Positions 39,142 through 49,133 of a stretch of DNA of 64,000 nucleotides are shown here, one piece after another; the first letter of the stretch is position 1, and every line of letters starts with the position of its first letter. Source of the DNA: Chloroflexia bacterium (GTDB lineage: Bacteria > Chloroflexota > Chloroflexia > Thermobaculales > Thermobaculaceae); contig JAUJMR010000014.1 of the NCBI GenBank assembly GCA_030446765.1, positions 37,974 to 101,973 on the forward strand, written 5' to 3'. A program made the translations under genes and the position numbers. Under the pieces are notes generated by a model. That model was given only the letters and a program-made list of their open reading frames with translations, was not told where the DNA came from and made no database searches.

Positions 39142-39474
39142 GGTTGTAGCGGTAGGACTGAGGACAGTCCCGTCGCGCCCTCAACCGACAACCGGCAATA
39201 TCTCAGGCGGTAAGTTGACAATGCCCGTGAGAGATGGTCTCCTGAGGGAGGCGGAAGCTTTTGTATGAGGGAAGAGCGGCTGTGTGCATGCATCGAATAT
39301 GGCACAGGTTCCGCAGTCTCCGTAGCCCTGCCTCTAAGTTGTAAATGCCCCAAGTGCCCACCTCGCTGCATGAGAACCTTCGTCCACTATGTCGTACGCT
39401 GACGCTCCTGGAGGGAGGTGCCCAGATGGTGGATGCTGCAGACTTTCCTGCTATCCAGCGTTGGCTCCGCACAC
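39142..39474. other. Intergenic stretch, nothing recognised
   Basis: No family-like reading on either strand. It separates the IS6 fragment from the 3' end of the FemAB-like gene and is probably old mobile-element debris. Confidence 0.3.
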
Positions 39475-40607
39475 TCAGCCGACACCACGTACGGAGTTCA
39501 TTACCTTCGACATCATGGGTGACCTCGCCACAAACGGGTAGAACGTGTTGTAGCTCCACCGCAGGGCCGGGTTGGAGACGTAATCGTAGGGTCCCGGGAA
39601 GAGCGTCACCTGCCCCCCGAAGCCAAGCTTGAAGTAGGCAGGGGTCTGCCTAATCTCCTCGGGAAGGCGCCGGCCGCGCAGCAACGCATTGGCAGCGGCC
39701 ATCTCTATACCTTCCAGATCACAATACCGATAACCTGCCGACGCGGCCCATTCGAACGCCTTGTAGATCAGGACGTCATTCGGTTTAAGATTTGCGTGTT
39801 TTCCGACCAGCCGAACGTCTTAAAAAGACGGTATCCCTGAATGGGATGACGATCTGAGTAGACACGGCCTCCTTCATGTTCGGCTACGAACAGCTTCAGG
39901 TAGCCACGAGGATGGAGGACCCGCCACAGTTCGTGGATGTGCACCTCCGGGTATACCGGACCTTTCTGCCGTTCGCTCGTCGCAACTACAAACCGGTATA
40001 CATTACGAAGATCGCTCTCCGTCCCCTCCCGAACCACGATCCCCCTACGCAGCCCCCGACGGATGTTCTTGCGAGTCTGCTCCTTCATCTCAGCCAGAAC
40101 GCCGTCTAGCCCCTTGCTCAGATCGATGAGGACGGTCGCGGTGGGCATGGCATTCACACGACTCGGGCGAAACCCCCAGTTCGGCAGCCGGTGGGCCAAC
40201 GGCTCTCCACCGGGCGGCGGTTGCACTACCATGTATTGTACTCGGTGGGCTTTGGCCAACTGGTGCAGTTGCTGCATGAGGATCTGCTCAACCTTGGGGT
40301 CCTCGGATATATCAACTGGTCCCCAGGCATGTAGCCGACGGAGCCGACAAGGGGTAGCGGACGTATCAGCATCTGCCCCCCCCGCTACGATTCCGTCTGC
40401 GCGCATCACGATGACGCGCGCTGCTCGCCAACCGACGGCGGCCTTCACCTGCGCCCATAGGCTAGTCTGAAGATGGTGTCCACAGGGGGTCAGCGCTAGG
40501 AAGGCGTCCCAGTCCGGATCTTCCGCCTTACCTGATAGCCATACCCGGTACTCTGGGTGCGTCACATTTGACCGCTCGCGTCGAGTTGAACTTTCTCGCG
40601 TTTCCAC
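39475..40607 (-). pseudogene. FemAB/GNAT-type aminoacyl- or acyltransferase, one frameshift
   Basis: The product resembles FemABX proteins of peptidoglycan bridge or exopolysaccharide loci. It shows DWDAFLALTPCGHHLQTSLWAQVKAAVGW, then VLIDLSKGLDGVLAEMKEQTRKNIRRGLRRGIVV. After a frame change near 39790 it continues NDVLIYKAFEWAASAGYRYCDLEGIE and ends MNSVRGVG. GTG 40607 follows AGGAGG at a ten-base spacing; TTG 40637 overlapping the deacetylase stop is an alternative. It is the last of three minus-strand genes (dehydrogenase, deacetylase, FemAB), probably one operon for surface-polymer modification. Confidence 0.7.
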
Positions 40608-40633
40608 TCGCCACTCCCCTCCTGCCCTTAGTC

Positions 40634-41932
40634 TCAATCACGCCGGCGTACCTCCCAGAAGCGCAGGGCAAAGTCCTGGAGCGTCAGTGCGTCGATGTCA
40701 CCTGTCACCGCCAGGGCGCAGCGCGCGCCGTTGGGCCATCGCCACAGCCGTACAAGCGGCCCCGGAGCAGACTCGATCTCGGCTAGCACCGCTATCTCGT
40801 CGAACCGCCCGTCCGAAGGCAGCTCGATGTACGCCCCAAAACGTTCCCGATCCTCGGAGACCTCGACCGCGAACCCCTCCTCGCGCAGGAAGTCAAGCAG
40901 CGCGCGAGTTGCACTTGGAGGAACTCCTACTACCGGCTTGACTGCGCCGCCTACTTCAAAGGCTGGTGCCTGCGCGATCAGGTCGCGCCCGCACCACGGA
41001 GTAGCACCCCCGGGTGAGAGCCCACGCACCAGTAAGGTTGCCTCCGGTTCCCCCTCCAGGCGCACCCAGTAGCGCTCGTCCCCTACCTGCTCGACCGCGA
41101 GGACGGCACGCCGTCGGCGCAACCACCACGTGGCCAGCTCATCAAGCGCCGCAATCCAGACTTGCGGCCGGAGGCGTTGCGCCTCCCGCAGGACCACCTC
41201 GAGTACCTCGCCGGTATGGGGGATGCGCTCGGGGTGGAACTGCATGGTGAACAGTTGGCCCCGCTCGTGCGTACGGCGCAGGATCGCCAGCCATGCCTTG
41301 GCCTGGGCCTCCTGGTCCAGGCCAAGGCGGTCGACCATAATCTCGTCGTCCGGGATGGCGACCGGGATCATGACCAAGCCCCCTTCATCTCGCGGCCGCA
41401 CCACCACTTGTTCGGCATCCGGAGCTCCGTAGAGCTCGAGCGCACGCCGGTAGGCCACGATCTGTGTGCCGGGGAGATCCTTGGGTAGGACCCCGAACGC
41501 CACAGCCTGGCTGCTGTGGTAGATGAGACCCAGATCGCGGGCCGCTTCGTTGGTGGCGCCGTTGTAACGCAGGTACGGCCCGCGGAAGCCCGCGAAAGGT
41601 ATCCCTGCAGACGCGAAAATACCACCAGCCTTCGCCATGCGTTCACGCTGAGTACGTAAGTCGAGTGCCGCGTGGTCCTCGTGCACCAGGCCATGGATCG
41701 CAAACTCCACATTTCGGTCTACGTACCCCCGTATGAGCTTCGGGTGGCGGGCCAGAACGCTCGCGGTGATCGGCAGAGTGGGCCGGACGCCGAACTCTTG
41801 GGCGATGTCGACGTAGCGCGCCAGGCGCCCCTCCATGCGAGAGGGTGTAGGTCCGAAGCGGTCCGCGATCATGCCCGTCCGCGCGCCGAGGCCGCGGGCG
41901 CCCTTTGCGCGCAGGGTCAGCAGGATACCCAT
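40634..41932 (-). CDS. Polysaccharide deacetylase-like protein with motifs in permuted order
   Basis: The 432-residue protein has a CE4/NodB-type region: FGVRPTLPITASVLARHP, HGLVHEDHAALD (metal-binding His pair near residues 79-86), GFRGPYLRYNGATNEAARDLGLIY and FTMQFHPERI. Unusually, the NodB opening motif (CALAVTGDIDALTLQDFA) is at the extreme C terminus, after a second alpha/beta region. The substrate would be an N-acetylated surface polysaccharide. There is no signal peptide. It ends overlapping the FemAB-like gene and starts 43 bases after the dehydrogenase stop. Confidence 0.7.
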   Translation of the reverse strand: MGILLTLRAKGARGLGARTGMIADRFGPTPSRMEGRLARYVDIAQEFGVRPTLPITASVLARHPKLIRGYVDRNVEFAIHGLVHEDHAALDLRTQRERMAKAGGIFASAGIPFAGFRGPYLRYNGATNEAARDLGLIYHSSQAVAFGVLPKDLPGTQIVAYRRALELYGAPDAEQVVVRPRDEGGLVMIPVAIPDDEIMVDRLGLDQEAQAKAWLAILRRTHERGQLFTMQFHPERIPHTGEVLEVVLREAQRLRPQVWIAALDELATWWLRRRRAVLAVEQVGDERYWVRLEGEPEATLLVRGLSPGGATPWCGRDLIAQAPAFEVGGAVKPVVGVPPSATRALLDFLREEGFAVEVSEDRERFGAYIELPSDGRFDEIAVLAEIESAPGPLVRLWRWPNGARCALAVTGDIDALTLQDFALRFWEVRRRD

Positions 41933-41975
41933 ATCCGTCCTTCCGCGCCCCTCGCGCCGTCGCTCGCGCTGCCGC

Positions 41976-43034
41976 TCATGCTACGTGCTCGTCAGCGTGG
42001 AGGAACGGATTCTCTCCACACGCCCACGGCAGCGCCACCGTCACTCCGTCATTCGCCATCGAGTACGACGCCGCCTCAAGCGCCTCGACAACGCGTAGCC
42101 CCGAGGCGCCATCCGCTTGTACTCCCGATCCCGTGACTATCGCCCGCACGAAGTCCTCGACCTCGAGCCGCAGCGGTTCGGCGGTGTTGAGGGGCGGGAT
42201 CACCACGTTGCCGTGGTGGTAGCCTGCAAGGTGATCGGAGTAGTGGTCGCCCTCCGGCTCGGCCGTGTAGTGCTTGTCATAGATTCGGATCTTCTCGCTG
42301 GGCGACACGTCGTTGAAGACTACCATCGCACTGCTGCCCACCACAGTGACGCGGCGCACCTTGCACGGATCCAGCCAGCTCACACGGAGGTGTGCCACCA
42401 CTCCGCCGGAAAACGTCAGGTCGGCGAAAGCTACGTCGACCTCCCCCGGCAGCGTGTGGCTGCTACCCCGGGCGCTCACCGCAAGCGCAGATTCGCCCAA
42501 TATGCGATAGAGGATAGATACATCGTGCGGAGCGAGGTCCCACAGAACATTGACGTCGCGCCGAAACAGCCCTAGGTTGAGGCGTGCGGAGTCGATGTAA
42601 TAGAGCTTGCCCAACTCGCCACTTCCGACCAGGTTGCGCAAGTACTCGACCGCGGGGTGGTACTCGAAGGTATGCCCCACCATGAGCACCACCCCCTGCG
42701 TACCGGCGAGTTCGATCAGTTTGCGGCACTCGGGGCTGCTAGCCGCCAGGGGCTTCTCAACCAGTACATGCTTACCCGCGGCAAGCGCGCGTGCGGCTAA
42801 CGTGTAGTGGGTCGAGACCGGCGTAGCCAGCACGACAGCATCAACGTCGGGTCCCAGGGCCGCCTCGATGTCGCGTGTAACGGGCACCCCACGGTACTCC
42901 GCCTGGATGTGTGCCAGCCGATCCGCTACCGGATCTACGGCGAGCGTGAGCCGCGCCGACTGCATTTCATTCACAACGCGGACATGTTTGGCGCCCCAGT
43001 AGCCGCAACCAACCACCGCTATTCGCGGTTTCAT
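41976..43034 (-). CDS. Gfo/Idh/MocA-family sugar dehydrogenase
   Basis: The 352-residue protein begins with the Rossmann motif IAVVGCGYWGAKHVRV. It has the conserved EKPLA (Lys in the active site) near residue 95 and the GHTFEYHPAVEYLR and DLAPHDVSILYRILGE stretches of the C-terminal domain. Family enzymes oxidise or reduce nucleotide sugars and similar compounds with NAD(P). Its place before the deacetylase and FemAB genes suggests a UDP-sugar 3-dehydrogenase step in polymer synthesis, as WlbA does. ATG 43034 follows GGAGG. Confidence 0.85.
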   Translation of the reverse strand: MKPRIAVVGCGYWGAKHVRVVNEMQSARLTLAVDPVADRLAHIQAEYRGVPVTRDIEAALGPDVDAVVLATPVSTHYTLAARALAAGKHVLVEKPLAASSPECRKLIELAGTQGVVLMVGHTFEYHPAVEYLRNLVGSGELGKLYYIDSARLNLGLFRRDVNVLWDLAPHDVSILYRILGESALAVSARGSSHTLPGEVDVAFADLTFSGGVVAHLRVSWLDPCKVRRVTVVGSSAMVVFNDVSPSEKIRIYDKHYTAEPEGDHYSDHLAGYHHGNVVIPPLNTAEPLRLEVEDFVRAIVTGSGVQADGASGLRVVEALEAASYSMANDGVTVALPWACGENPFLHADEHVA

Positions 43035-43100
43035 ACTACCTCCCCATACTTAAGAACTGTCACAATGTGCGACGCCATATGAGCCATACGTCCGAGGTAG

Positions 43101-43135
43101 GAGCAGCACGCGGAGGCGTCCCCCGCGTGCTGCTC
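43101..43135. other. Perfect 13-base-pair stem-loop
   Basis: GAGCAGCACGCGG (43101-43113) pairs fully with CCGCGTGCTGCTC (43123-43135). It lies 67 bases upstream of the dehydrogenase start. No T-run follows on either strand. Possibly a leader hairpin or the end of a lost gene. Confidence 0.4.
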
Positions 43136-43369
43136 GGCCCACTTTGCATAGCTATCAACCTAATATACGAAATCCACTCGCCTTTGGATTCCGATGCACA
43201 GGGTTTTGCTCGAAAGTATCAGGCGGAGCGGGAGATTGCTCGGGAGCCACCGCTCGGACTGCTTCTCACCGGGGATGACCGCGGCCTCGGCGGCCCGTCT
43301 GAAGGCGCGTCCTGGGATCAGCGTAGCGCTTCGTCACCCTGGCACCGCGCCTATCTTTGGCCACGAGCT

Positions 43370-43663
43370 TCATCGCCGGCAGGTAGGGGTGTGCCCCACG
43401 CTGGCAAGACCGTAGGTTCGCGTTAGCTGTTGTAGTCCCTGCTCCCCCTCGTAGCGATCATAACCCACCAATCGCCTGACGTGGGTGTAGTTCTTCTGCT
43501 TCACGTGCGCCTGATCGTTCATCCTGTTTGTCGAGTGGCGCAGGCTTGACTTGCGGTTTCGGTCTGTGCGAAAGAACAATGTCGAGCGGGTGCTGTCCCA
43601 GGACCTACGAACAGGACGCCGAGTCTTCCTCCTCGAACCGAGCTTCAAGGAGATACTCCGCAA
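43370..43663 (-). pseudogene. Fragment of an integrase-core (rve) transposase
   Basis: MNDQAHVKQKNYTHVRRLVGYDRYEGEQGLQQL is a piece of the catalytic C-terminal region (NDQxxVEQKNWxxVRRLVGYDR) of rve-type transposases; the rest is lost. The same family appears on the plus strand at 46430-47580. Confidence 0.6.
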
Positions 43664-43879
43664 CCGCTACCACATCCGACCCGAATCCAGACGGTGGCAG
43701 GTTATCAGAGCGACAGGAAGCTAGGGCCGACGTACTTTCAGCGCGGTGTTATGTTGCAGCGGAGTGGGCATCAGGCACAGGCACACCCGCAAGGGCGATC
43801 GACTGAGAGATGGCCGGGTCAGGCAGCGCCTACAGAATCCGGGCAACTACGGCCACGCGACCATGAGTCGAAGGTGCCG

Positions 43880-44520
43880 CGGGATAGTGTCGGTGAGCGT
43901 CGAGAAGCCGCCCCGATGTACTGGATGAGGGCGTGAGCCCGCGCCATGATGTTGGCGGAAACAGGACGCTTGAAGCCGCGCATCGGACGGAGGCTCTGCC
44001 CGAGATGGCCGAGGCTCCGCTTCAGTCCGTTGCACAGGTACTTCGACTATCGATATCCGACATCAGGTAGCGTGGACTTGAGCGCTGGCGGGTAGCACTT
44101 GGCTTTGTCGGTCGTCACTCGTGTCGGTCTTACACCCGTTTCTTCGATGCTTCGTCTGAAGAAGCTCTCCGCTGCCCGCGCCTTGTGCCGCTCGCTGAAG
44201 TACGCATCCACCACCTAGCCGTCCTGACCGATCACCCTGTACAGGTACGCCCACTGTCCGTTGAGTCGGCGGCATGTCTCATCCACCATCCACTCCCCGC
44301 CCGACCGGTCGCTGATGGCCGCCGACCGCCTTCCCGAACAGTGGCAGGAAGCGCCGAACCCAGCGATAGACTGTGCTGATGTCGGCCTGCACGCCAGGCT
44401 CCGCCAGCTACTCCACGATGTCGGCATAGCTCAGTCGATAGCGCACGTATCAGCGCACGGCCAGTGAGATTAGGTCGGCAGGCAATCGATGTCGGGAGAA
44501 GGCACTCGTCGAGCGGTTGG
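43880..44520 (-). pseudogene. IS6-family transposase remnant
   Basis: Across frames the minus strand reads LPADLISLAVRWYVRYRLSYADIVE, AEPGVQADISTVYRWVRRFLPLFG, WMVDETCRRLNGQWAYLYRVIGQDG, DAYFSERHKARAAESFFRRSIEETG, RVTTDKAKCYPPALK and LRPMRGFKRPVSANIMARAHALIQYIGA. This is a nearly full IS6/IS240 transposase broken by at least four stops or frame changes. Confidence 0.7.
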
Positions 44521-44691
44521 TGAACCGGCGCCGAAACTGGTTACAGAGTCACTTCTGTCCGCTGAGTCGTGTCTTCCCGTCTCGCCGGACCCTTTCGCTG
44601 CCGCATCGTACGCACCCCATCGCTTAGCCCCTTTCCCTACCTCCCATCTGACGGCACATGGAGTTACCTTGGTCTAGTGGACAGTTCTTGT

Positions 44692-45160
44692 CTAGGCAGC
44701 GGTGTCTTCGGTCATTGTACTGCTTTCATACTCGCAGGGGCTGAGATAGCCTAGAGCTGAATGCCTGCGCGAGGGGTTTATAGAAGCACTCGATGTCCAC
44801 TGTACGAAGATCGCCGTCCGAGCAGCCGCCTTCGTCGGATCACCTCGGTCTTGAGGAACTCGTCCGGTGGTTATCAACTCGCACAGGACCCAGCCCATCG
44901 AGGGCATGATGCCCCGCCGATCGCGCAATCCTGGCCCCGAACTCCGACGGATGGCCACGTCCCCCTACTCGAGCCATGATGCGTTATCCCATCACGCGCT
45001 TTCGCAGGCTACCGCCATATCCATCGAGATCCACTACCAGCGATCCGCCCGCCGAGATCGAGTATTCGCGTATAGAGATGTTCGATCCGACCTCACGGAT
45101 GAAGCCTACTCAGTTCCGAGCTAACGCCGACTGGTGGTGGATCTGCTATCGTGTATGACC
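44692..45160 (-). pseudogene. IS3-family orfB, C-terminal debris
   Basis: The end reads ARTAIF, SRRHSALGYLSPCEYESSTMTEDTAA, the normal IS3 orfB C terminus, with stop at 44692. Upstream to about 45160 are scrambled pieces (GGIMPSMG) of the same gene. Confidence 0.6.
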
Positions 45161-45439
45161 CTCATCGCCGATGCTGATGGCTTTCGCCGAGGAACCGCCT
45201 CACCTGTTACGCCTGCGTCTCGATGACCAAGCGGCGCCATCCAGGACTACCAGCTCCGCCGGAAGAACCTGGGCGCGTGATGAAGGACGACAATAGAGAT
45301 GCTTCACGAAATGTCACCTGACCTCGACGAGGGGAAGAAGTAACTTTGACCAAGAGACGAAGCGCCAGTTGCCTCACAGTACAATGTCACCCGACGGTGT
45401 AGTCGCCAAGGAGTGGAAAGGAGGGAGTCGATCATCCTT

Positions 45440-45770
45440 GATCAGCTATCGTCGCCGCCAGCGGCTATGAGTTCCTCGAAGCGCCAGGGCTTGTGGTCCG
45501 CCTGCTGCAGGTCTCCTACAAGCCCGGTATGCCGATGCTCGATTCCCACGGCGCCGATCACGGATGCATGTATGCGGCAGAGGCCGCCGTGGTGGAGTCG
45601 ATCATCTGCTCGACGAGTTCGTGCGTTTTTGCACCGGCTACGAGCGCAAGTACGCCATCCGCCTGCTGAGGAGGTGCGCGTGCAGACTCTCGCCCTGAGC
45701 GGGCCTCCGCGCGCTGATCGCCTGCTGAGGCCGATCTGGGAGCGGCGATACGATCGGCCCTGAGGTAGGG
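45440..45770 (+). pseudogene. Mosaic of recombinase and rve-transposase scraps
   Basis: HGCMYAAEAAVVESI near 45565 resembles HGCMYLNGERLEAAVVEAF of the recombinase at 55450, in opposite orientation. LLDEFVRFCTGYERKYAIRLL near 45605-45670 is the N-terminal helix-turn-helix of the rve transposase found again at 46430. No gene is intact. Confidence 0.4.
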
Positions 45771-45839
45771 ATGCGCCCACCACCGATGTCATCCTCCGGC
45801 GCTTGGGAGGCGCCAATCCCGCATCTGCACCTTCTCGAT

Positions 45840-46380
45840 TGGGACGACCGCCCTGCTACGGCAGTTGAGCGCCGAGGCTATGACATGGTCGCCCAACCTG
45901 GAGCGCAACGGTTCATTCACGACGTTGACGGAATACCGAGCGATATTGCCACGTGTGGACCATCTCTGCTGGCCCTCGAGTCACGGTCATCCGGTACTAC
46001 CCGCTGGATAAGGCTTCTGCGGATCATGCCGCCGATGAAGCCTTCGGCGAGGTTCGGATGTGGCACCAAACCAAACAACAATAACGGGAAGCGTAGAAGC
46101 ATCGATGTACTCGAAGAACGTGGCGCCCTCGTTGCGATCAACTCGGTCTTGATCGTGGACACGACTCACCCATTGCGTTATCATACGCGTCGCCGCGGCT
46201 CCCCATCGAGGGCAGGATGCCCGCCGCTTGTATGGAACCCGAACTCCACGGATGTGTACTGGTCCCCCTATCGAGTGGTGGATGGACCTGGTCGCCATAT
46301 CCAGCGCATCCACTACCAGCTCCGCCCGCTGTTAGACGACAATAGAGATGTTCGGACCTCACGGAAGGTAACTTTGACCA
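45840..46380 (-). pseudogene. IS3-family orfB remnant
   Basis: The minus strand reads LIHHSDRG-like HPPLDRGTSTHPW, AGILPSMGSRGDAYDNAMGES, then STIKTELIATRAP and an AFGEVR-WHQTKQQ-like end. Sequence words here (for example GACGACAATAGAGATG at about 46335) recur near 45285, so two partial copies lie side by side. Confidence 0.55.
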
Positions 46381-46429
46381 AGATGTTGCCTGTGCGAAGT
46401 AATGTCACCCGACGGTGTAGTCTCGCCAA

Positions 46430-47580
46430 GGTCCTGACGGATATGGGCGAAGCGCCAGTTGCTGCTGGGTCGCCGGCAGGTACCGCCAGTCATGCGCAGA
46501 AGTCGATCACCTGGACGAGTTCGTCGCCGCCACCGGCACGCGTACGCCATCCGCCTGCAGTCCGGTACCACCGCCAGCGCCGATCAAGAGGCAGGAGCGG
46601 CTGGACGGGAGTCGGGGATGCGCTCACCGGCTTGGGAGGCTCATCTGCGGTCGTTGTTGTTGCCCGAGCTGATGGAGAACCTGGACACGGATGCGTTGAC
46701 GGCCGAGGTGCGTGTGCAACTGCTCTGAGTCCGGCAACGATCGCCTGTGGCGTGGAGTACTGCTCAAGCGCAGATACCCATCACCTTCGCCGATTGGGAC
46801 GATGCCCACCGGGCCTTCGACCTGGTCGCCCAGTGGGAGTGCGGAGGGTTCATTCCTGTACACCCTGACTGACGGATATAGCGACCCGAGACCGAGTGCC
46901 TGCCGTGCTGCAACCCAGCAGTCGGTCATCCGGGCGCTGGAAGGCTCGGCGCTCCCGGTGCTGGGGCTGGACACGCGATAACGGCAGTTCATCAACGAGA
47001 TGCTCGTGGAGTACTGCGAGCGCGAAGGTCACCTTCACCCGCGGCAGGGTGGCAGGAAGAATGACCAGTGCTTCGTGGAACAGAGAACGGCTCGGTGGTG
47101 CGGCAGATCGTCGGGTCGACCGCTTCTCGGGAGCGGTCGTATCGGCGCTGCGGAGTTGTACCGGGCTGTGCGGCTGTATGGGAACTTCTTCCGGCCTTCG
47201 GTGAAGCTCAAGACCAAGACCCGCGATGGGAGCCGAGTGAAGCGCACGTACGACGTCGCGGCCACACCCTTTCGGAGGCTACTTGCCTCCGGTGTGCTAG
47301 TGCCGAGGAGCGGGAGCGACTTGAGGCGATCTACTCCGGGCTGGACCCGGTGTTGTTGCTGCGGCAGATCGAGATTTTGCAGGAGGCGCTGTGGCGGCAC
47401 GCGGTGCTCGGCGGTGTCTTCGCCCCTGTGGCGCTGCCATGCGGACACGTCGCCCTCACTGATGGCGAGCAAGTACCTCAGGCCGGACTGGAGGACGACC
47501 CCTTCGCCACCGTCCGCTTCGATCCAAAAGCAGGCGTGCCGGCTGATGGGACGGCGCCCGAGGAGACGACGTGCTAGGCG
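46430..47580 (+). pseudogene. Integrase-core (rve) transposase remnant
   Basis: Pieces in order: DHLDEFVAATG, LLLPELMENLDTDALTAEVRVQLLSVSPATI, VLGLDTDNGS-like sequence, INEMLVEYCEREG, KNDQCFVEQ, NGSVVRQIVG, AAELYRAVRLYGNFFRPSVKLK, RVKRTYDVAATPFRRLLASG and LDPVLLLRQIEILQEALWRHAV. This is a full-length DDE transposase with an integrase catalytic core, broken by about seven frame changes. Confidence 0.7.
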
Positions 47581-47599
47581 CAAGTAGCGCGCCATCGAG

Positions 47600-48080
47600 G
47601 AGCGAGAAGCCAGGTGGATGGAGCGCCACTCGGAGGACGCGGGAGGACCCCTTCGCGCAGGTCCGGGGAGATACCACCACTATGGTCAAGAGCCGTCTCT
47701 CCCTCTCGAAGCAGCACCCGATGAGGACAGCGAGGTCGGTGTTCGAGGACGTCTGGCCGCGCTGCGATCGAGGTCCCGAGCGCGGTATCCGATTGGGCGC
47801 TTCCCAGATGTCCAACTGCGGACGCTGCAGCGGCGGGTCAAGGAGTGTTCGTCTTCGATGCGGGCTACGAGGCGCTCGTGGAGTTGCGACGACGAACTGC
47901 TCGCCCGCGTCGACGGGGGGGAGGTGGCGAGGGCCGACCTCGCCGGATCGCCATCGCGCCGCAGTTGAGCGCGCGCATCGAGCCGTTGGGCATAGCCACG
48001 GATGCTCTGGCTCTTCGGCACGGTGATACCGGGCGTGCATCCACAGGTGGTGTGGGACGCACAGCCGACGCAGATATCTA
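47600..48080 (+). pseudogene. IS21-type (IstA-like) or Mu-type transposase fragment
   Basis: SRARYPIGRFPDVQLRTLQRRVKEW-like sequence near 47770-47855, preceded by FEDVW and a helical stretch, is the N-terminal region of IstA-type transposases (RYPGRFPDGQLRTLQRRV). The remainder is unreadable. Confidence 0.45.
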
Positions 48081-48186
48081 GTTGGCTGGGTGGATCCGTC
48101 CTTGGGTAAGATCTCTCGTGAGGCAACGATTTGCGCAGGGTGAGATTCTTCCGTGAGGCAATATGAGCCGTTATTCTAGTTGACGT

Positions 48187-48375
48187 TCAACACTGGGGAC
48201 CGTCCAGGCGGCGCCTTCGGCGACAGGTCGTCCTCAGGGTCCCGCCACCCCTCGCCACCCACCGCTTGAGCGTCGCCAGCCCCACACCGAACGTTCCCGC
48301 CACCTGCGCCCTCGGTGCCCCGCCCTCAACCGCCTCCACTACCCGCTCCCGTAGATCCACTGAGTATGCTTTCAT
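48187..48375 (-). pseudogene. IS630-family transposase, N-terminal fragment
   Basis: From ATG 48375: MKAYSVDLRERVVEAVEGG, then VAGTFGVGLATLKRWVARG, the helix-turn-helix start of IS630 orfA. It ends after about 60 residues. Confidence 0.65.
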
Positions 48376-48400
48376 ACCGCTCAGGTTATCACCTGGCTCA

Positions 48401-48796
48401 CTATATCTGCCCCAAGCTGTAGAAGACCTCGATGTACTCGAAGATAGCAAGGCGAGCGATTTCTCTCGTCGGCCACGCGCTCCGGTTGGTCAAATCACGC
48501 TTCAGTGTGGACACGAACGATTCCACCATCGCGTTGTCGTACGCGTCAACCACACTTTCCATCGATGGGAGTATTCTCGACTTCTTGAGCATCCGCCCGA
48601 GCTCGATCGAGATGTACCGAAAGCCGTGATCGGAGTGGTGGATAGGCTCTGGGTCCAGCCTCCTCCTGGACACCGCCAAAGCTAGCGCATCCACCACCAT
48701 CGTCGCCTGCATGCGCTCTCCCATCGACCAGCCACCGCCCGCTACGCGGGTACGCAGCCTGCGGTTGTAGGTATCCAGAACGAATGCCAGGTACAA
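48401..48796 (-). pseudogene. IS3-family orfB, integrase-core fragment
   Basis: YLAFVLDTYNRR, MGERMQATMVVDALALAVSRRRLDP, IHHSDHGFRYISIELG, LPSMESVVDAYDNAMVESFVSTLKRDL and AIFEYIEVFYS are the DDE half of an IS3 transposase. The C terminus is cut off beside the IS630 fragment. Confidence 0.75.
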
Positions 48797-49102
48797 CCAG
48801 CCCTCAAGGATCGGATATCCTCGACCATAACAATCGCCAAGTCCTTCCCTCAGGAAGATCTCGCCCGCACACAGCTTCCGCCTTCACACGTTGCGCGGCA
48901 AGAGTAGGCTCGGGTGTGCCGTCCGTCAGCTCGACCGATGTCACCAGAACGGCGCTTTAGCCGACACATACTCCCTCGAGGGTTCCCGATATGCGTAGCC
49001 ACCACATGGTACGGAGACCGCGGCGCCCGGACAACGTGACTCGGGCGCCGCCCATTTATTATGACTAGCTCTCATCTAAGCTGCCGTGCTGGAGAGAGTT
49101 AC
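48797..49102. other. Intergenic, no gene recognised
   Basis: About 300 bases between the IS3 fragment and the PA14 gene; the part next to 48797 probably contains the lost 5' half of the IS3 orfB (short readable scraps only). Confidence 0.3.
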
Positions 49103-49133
49103 CTGCCTGCACGTGGCGTGCAGGCAGTTTTTT
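49103..49133 (+). terminator. Rho-independent terminator (plus-strand orientation)
   Basis: CTGCCTGCACG (49103-49113) and CGTGCAGGCAG (49117-49127) form a perfect 11-base stem with loop TGG, followed by six T at 49128-49133. It also sits at the 3' end of the minus-strand PA14 gene, where the T-run is on the wrong side. Confidence 0.7.

Noticed and set aside
43101..43135. Stem-loop as a Rho-independent terminator
   Set aside because: The stem is perfect but there is no T-run on either strand, so it is listed only as a hairpin.
45413..46868. Plus-strand frames 116 and 365 residues long as genes
   Set aside because: They run across scrambled pieces of IS3 and rve transposases in both orientations and contain no continuous family sequence.
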